The position numbers and the translations under genes are program-made. Shown here piece after piece: positions 32,101 through 34,976 of a stretch of DNA of 34,976 nucleotides. The notes under the pieces were generated by a model that was not told the origin of the DNA, did not search any database, and saw nothing but the letters and a program-made list of their open reading frames with translations. The stretch's first letter is position 1; each line of letters begins with the position of its first letter. Source of the stretch: Byssochlamys sp. IMV 00236 (Eukaryota > Ascomycota > Eurotiomycetes > Eurotiales > Thermoascaceae); the NCBI GenBank assembly GCA_001931875.2, contig MSJH02000548.1, positions 1 through 34,976 of the forward strand, given 5' to 3'.

Positions 32101-32351
32101 GATCCCACCGATAAATACTCCATCTTTAAAACTATTGATACCAATGCACCCAGTATTCTTAAACCAGGTAATTAAACAATAAATATTGGCATATAAATAC
32201 ATGTTAAACCGTTCCTTTAGCTGGCCCTTTCCAACAACAGCAGCAACCGCAATCTCAGCATCAGCCCAGCTTTGTACAGATGCAGGCTCAACAATATAAT
32301 TCAATGTTTATGAATCCACAACAACAACAACAACAACAACAACGATGGTAG
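29128..32351 (+). CDS. SLA1: Sla1-like actin/endocytosis adaptor
   Basis: Cortical endocytic adaptor that links cargo and clathrin to Arp2/3 activation. Exons are 29128-29316, 29373-29972, 30030-30072, 30125-30172, 30224-30259, 30313-31002, 31063-31914, 31964-32167 and 32221-32351, giving 930 residues. Three SH3 domains (ALYDYQSRSNEELSF about 7-62; ALYDYQAQSSEELSF about 70-125; ALYKFDPQDKEE about 150-205) precede a Glu/Arg helix (205-265) and a short Pro stretch. SHD1 (about 310-370) holds WTDRTGAFKVEAQ and FKTNGVKIDVPLEKM, the module that binds NPFxD cargo signals. SHD2/SAM-like follows (about 385-445). The long C-terminus is Gln/Pro/Ser-rich, with NPFG, and ends in a CAA-encoded Gln run before RW. 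The eighth intron must end at 31963 (TTGTAG) to keep frame. Confidence 0.92.
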
Positions 32352-32417
32352 AGAAAACGTTCAAATAAAAATCTAAAAACATTTACTCTTTTTTCATACA
32401 CATTCAGCATGTATTCT

Positions 32418-33211
32418 TTATTCTTTAACTTCACCACAGTCAACAATCTTGATTTCTGCAGTGGTTCGACCGCTCTGAGTGCCGTGTTGTTCCAAGAGGT
32501 CAAGGACCTTACCACCTTCGACAAGTTGACCAAAAACAGTGTGGTTACCATCTAACCAAGGTGTATCAGCAAAAGTGATGAAGAATTGTGATCCATTGGT
32601 ATTCTATTTGATGATGAGAATATTGAGCATACGTATAATAGTTGACTTACGCGTCCAGCATTAGCCATGGACAAGACACCTCTTCCTTTGTGCTTCAAAG
32701 TGAAGTTTTCGCTAAACAAAAATGGTTTAGTAGCATGTTTATGAACATCCGTCTTTGCACTTACTCAGGGAAAGTTCTACCATAGATGGACTCACCACCA
32801 CGACCATCTCCTAAAGTAAAATCTAAAAGAAGAAAAAAAAAAAAGGTTATATACGAAAAATCAATAGATGGCCCTTACTTACCACCACCTTGAGCCATGA
32901 ATCCAGGAATGATACGATGACTGACGACAAGGTCAATATGGTTTTAGTGGTTAAAAATGATAAAGTCACTTACAAGGCGCTGTTCTTGTAATGCAAAGGC
33001 TTTCCGGCTAAACCCATGCCCTTTTCGCCTGTACAGAGAGCACGAAAGTTCTCGGCAGTCTTTGGTACAGTGTCTGCAAAGAGCTACACAAGGATGTAAG
33101 TATATATGTTGAATAACGTGTGTGAATACGCACCTTGAAAGTCATACGGCCAGAAGGTTGACCATTGACAGCGACATCAAAGAAAACTTTAGGGAGATTC
33201 TTGGCGGCCAT
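32418..33211 (-). CDS. CYPA: Cyclophilin A-type peptidyl-prolyl isomerase
   Basis: Cytosolic prolyl cis-trans isomerase, the target of cyclosporin A in fungi. Minus-strand exons are 33211-33134, 33083-32974, 32920-32883, 32822-32765, 32711-32651 and 32603-32418, giving 176 residues. Active-site blocks are all present: [16 protein letters not shown] (catalytic Arg), [26 protein letters not shown] and [15 protein letters not shown]. The Trp that confers cyclosporin binding is present. The exon from 32822 supplies [10 protein letters not shown], which is lost if the nearer AG at 32811 is used. The start ATG (33209-33211) is directly upstream of a retroelement remnant. Confidence 0.95.
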
Positions 33212-33239
33212 AGCGAGTATAATAAAGAAAAAGAAGAAT

Positions 33240-33960
33240 CTGACAAGATGCGAGAGGTAATCCTTGTCAGTTCAAAGACAGTCACTGTACATAACTTTGA
33301 TTCCCACAATGTTTCTATATACGGCACAGTACGTGACGGCTGTATCCTCTCTAGAACTGCTAGTGTGTTCTCTGGTTGCAGTACACTTCTGTCACTGCTC
33401 CCACTGTTCAACGTGATTCTGAAGCGCCTGCATATACCCATTGGCTCTCCATACCTCCTTTTTGCAGACATTGTCACAGTCCATCTCACGCAGTTACAGA
33501 CTGCCATGTCGAATTATGCCTTAACAGCTGTTATCATTGCAATGAAATCGGACATATGTCTAAGGGACTATCCCCGTAAGAACTCTTTGGTCGATTCTGC
33601 TGCTTCCAATAAGAGGGCTCGTAAGTCATCTGTTATTACTCAGGTTCTTCTTCATGACAGTCAAACTAAGAAACCAGTTGTGAGAAACGTGTCTACCCAA
33701 TCTTCACCGGCTGTTCATCCTACGTAATATTGATCCTGCGTCGGTCGTTGACTTCCGTAACAGTCATTTGGGTATCTCTGGATACCCTAACCATCAATAC
33801 TCTATCTTATGGTGGATTATCATTCGTTTGGCCATGATAGTCAGAGCAATTCCTTCAATGCATCGACTATCTCTTCATACTCTACTACTACTACTACTAC
33901 TATCACTACAATTCGAACAAATAAAGAAAAAGATAATAACAGCAACTACTTGAAGTGTAA
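33240..33960 (+). mobile_element. Frameshifted zinc-knuckle remnant of a retroelement
   Basis: Plus-strand sequence holds one complete CCHC knuckle (CRHCHSPSHAVTDC; C-x2-C-x4-H-x4-C, near 33463-33504) and a second, broken one (CYHCNEIGHMSKG) whose last Cys is lost by a one-base shift near 33560. After the shift the frame continues with a Lys/Arg/Ser-rich stretch (DYPRKNSLVDSAASNKRARK) to a stop at 33725. Further Ser-rich sequence follows. Paired knuckles followed by a basic region fit ORF1/Gag proteins of LINE-type elements common in Mucorales. No reverse transcriptase is present in the window, so it is a 5' fragment. Confidence 0.55.
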
Positions 33961-34107
33961 TTATGATGATACTTTTATAATTCTTGCATCAAAACATATA
34001 TTTTAAATCAAAGCCAGAATCCAGCATCGAAAATAGCTTAAACCTTTCTGCCGTCGTACAAAGCAGCGTTTTATTTTTAAATTCCGCAAAAAATCTGTGG
34101 TCTCTTT

Positions 34108-34616
34108 TTATTCAGTGTGATAAAGTTCACCGTTTTGAACTTTATACTTTGGTGGGGGTTTGGTATTTGACCTTCTACTTTCGATTACATAACAATATAA
34201 GAGATAACTCAATGTAAATAGTCCGGCTACTAAAGCAGAAGCAATCAATATAGGAATCAATAGCACCAAGGCAAAACCAATCGCTGTTATCACAAAAGCA
34301 GACCACACTGCACTAATGATAGTAGTCGTGATAAAGACAACAACTGTAGTAAATAACAAGAAAAGACAAACAGGAATAGCTGCTAGTAAAATAAAGACGT
34401 ATACACCTAATCTGAATTCTGGGCTATGTCCAATAGAATAAGTCACTTGTTGTTTCTTTAACTCTTTACTTACAATTGCCAAAGAGCATTATATGCAGCC
34501 GTTGCTGTACCACAAAAGTACAACAATTGCGTATAAAAAGTGAGCATGATATCCTTGAGATAGCTTATCTTTTCATAGAGTTGTTGTTCAAAATGTGTAA
34601 TGGATGATTTTTGCAT
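34108..34616 (-). CDS. Promethin/LDAF1-like lipid-droplet membrane protein
   Basis: Exons 34616-34474 and 34423-34108 give 152 residues. A short N-terminal amphipathic part (HFEQQLYEKISYLKDIMLTF) is followed by two or three long hydrophobic stretches (VYVFILLAAIPVCLFLLFTT; WSAFVITAIGFALVLLIPIL; ASALVAGLFTLSYLLYCYV). A basic Pro-rich tail (RSNTKPPPKYKV) closes it. Size and the hairpin-rich hydrophobic core resemble promethin/LDAF1 (seipin partner) and fungal LDO-like proteins. This is a shape-based assignment; other small multi-pass families are possible. The intron is 50 bases with GTAAGT donor and CATAG acceptor. Confidence 0.6.
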
Positions 34617-34976
34617 TATAAACAAGTTTTTTATAAAGAAGAAAAAGGTTGTTTTTAGAATTTTAATTTGTTTTTGTTGTAATGAAAAAGTCATTCATGT
34701 CATCTCCCAGGATTTCTGAGTTAGTCTTTCGTCATTTTTTTTTATTAGTATTGTGTGTATCACTTTGAACTCTAAACAAAAAGCCCTTGAAATCATATCC
34801 TTTGATACATCCCCTATTATATGCAATTAATGTGTGGTTCATATCACAGTGATGAGGATGGGGTGTTTATAGGGGGGCTCGTATTTTTATCATTTCTTTT
34901 TTTTTTTTTCTTTATTCTTTTTCTCTCTCTTGTTTATTTTCGAGTGTGTATATATATTTTTTTTCTTTTTTTTTTT
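34617..34976. other. Right edge, no gene seen
   Basis: Upstream region of the promethin-like gene, ending in T- and CT-rich low-complexity sequence. No coding frame recognised before the window ends. Confidence 0.35.

Noticed and set aside
1..34976. CRISPR arrays, tRNA or rRNA genes
   Set aside because: No spaced direct repeats, tRNA TpsiC-type arms with matching stems, or rRNA segments were recognised by eye.

Overview
The window looks like part of a fungal nuclear genome, most likely Mucoromycota (Mucorales-like). The basis is AT-rich DNA, many introns of about 45-60 bases with GTAAGT/GTATGT-type donors and CTAAC-like branch sites, and a gene set mixing typical fungal proteins (Sla1, a KRE9-like wall protein, an AP-1-type bZIP) with proteins better known from animals (dysbindin, TMEM198-like, FAM199X/NET-like, promethin-like). 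The assignment is an inference. All exon models were read by eye from splice signals and frame. For every intact multi-exon gene the joined exons give a whole number of codons.

Left part (1-9600). A decayed minus-strand ORF (172-611) lies head to head with a MutY adenine glycosylase gene (656-2607, ten exons). Next come a minus-strand dysbindin-like gene (2622-3877), a PLP aminotransferase (4183-5599), a minus-strand bZIP factor with two extra 5' exons (5733-6537), a minus-strand FAM199X/NET-like protein (7067-7765), a possible leucine-rich-repeat gene remnant (8153-8557), and a secreted, extremely acidic protein with Kex2-type sites (8620-9501).

Middle (9600-24900). A type II membrane PC-esterase/acyltransferase-like protein (minus, 9646-11748) is followed by about 2 kb of gene remnants. 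Then come an MFS monocarboxylate-type transporter (13852-15401), a DH-BAR-SH3 Rho exchange factor that needs a 5-base micro-exon (15707-18449), a tiny spliced ORF (18765-18960), a KRE9-like GPI-anchored wall protein (19177-19855), SMC6 (20022-23724) and a TMEM198-like membrane protein (23910-24851).

Right part (24900-34976). An intergenic stretch holds a 414-bp MITE with long terminal inverted repeats and a perfect 8-bp target duplication (25296-25725). It is followed by the most notable item, a decayed Fanzor (eukaryotic TnpB-like RNA-guided nuclease) gene at 26360-28803. Its TDG, RuvC and zinc-ribbon motifs are still readable, with three in-frame stops and two frameshifts. After it come Sla1 (29128-32351), cyclophilin A (minus, 32418-33211), a frameshifted CCHC zinc-knuckle remnant of a retroelement, and a promethin/LDAF1-like lipid-droplet protein (minus, 34108-34616).

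There is no operon logic here. Several genes share a theme of membrane traffic and cell surface (Sla1, the DH-BAR-SH3 factor, dysbindin, wall and secreted proteins), and two act in genome maintenance (MutY, SMC6). The mobile-element remnants are concentrated between 24.9 and 28.8 kb and at 33.2-33.9 kb.
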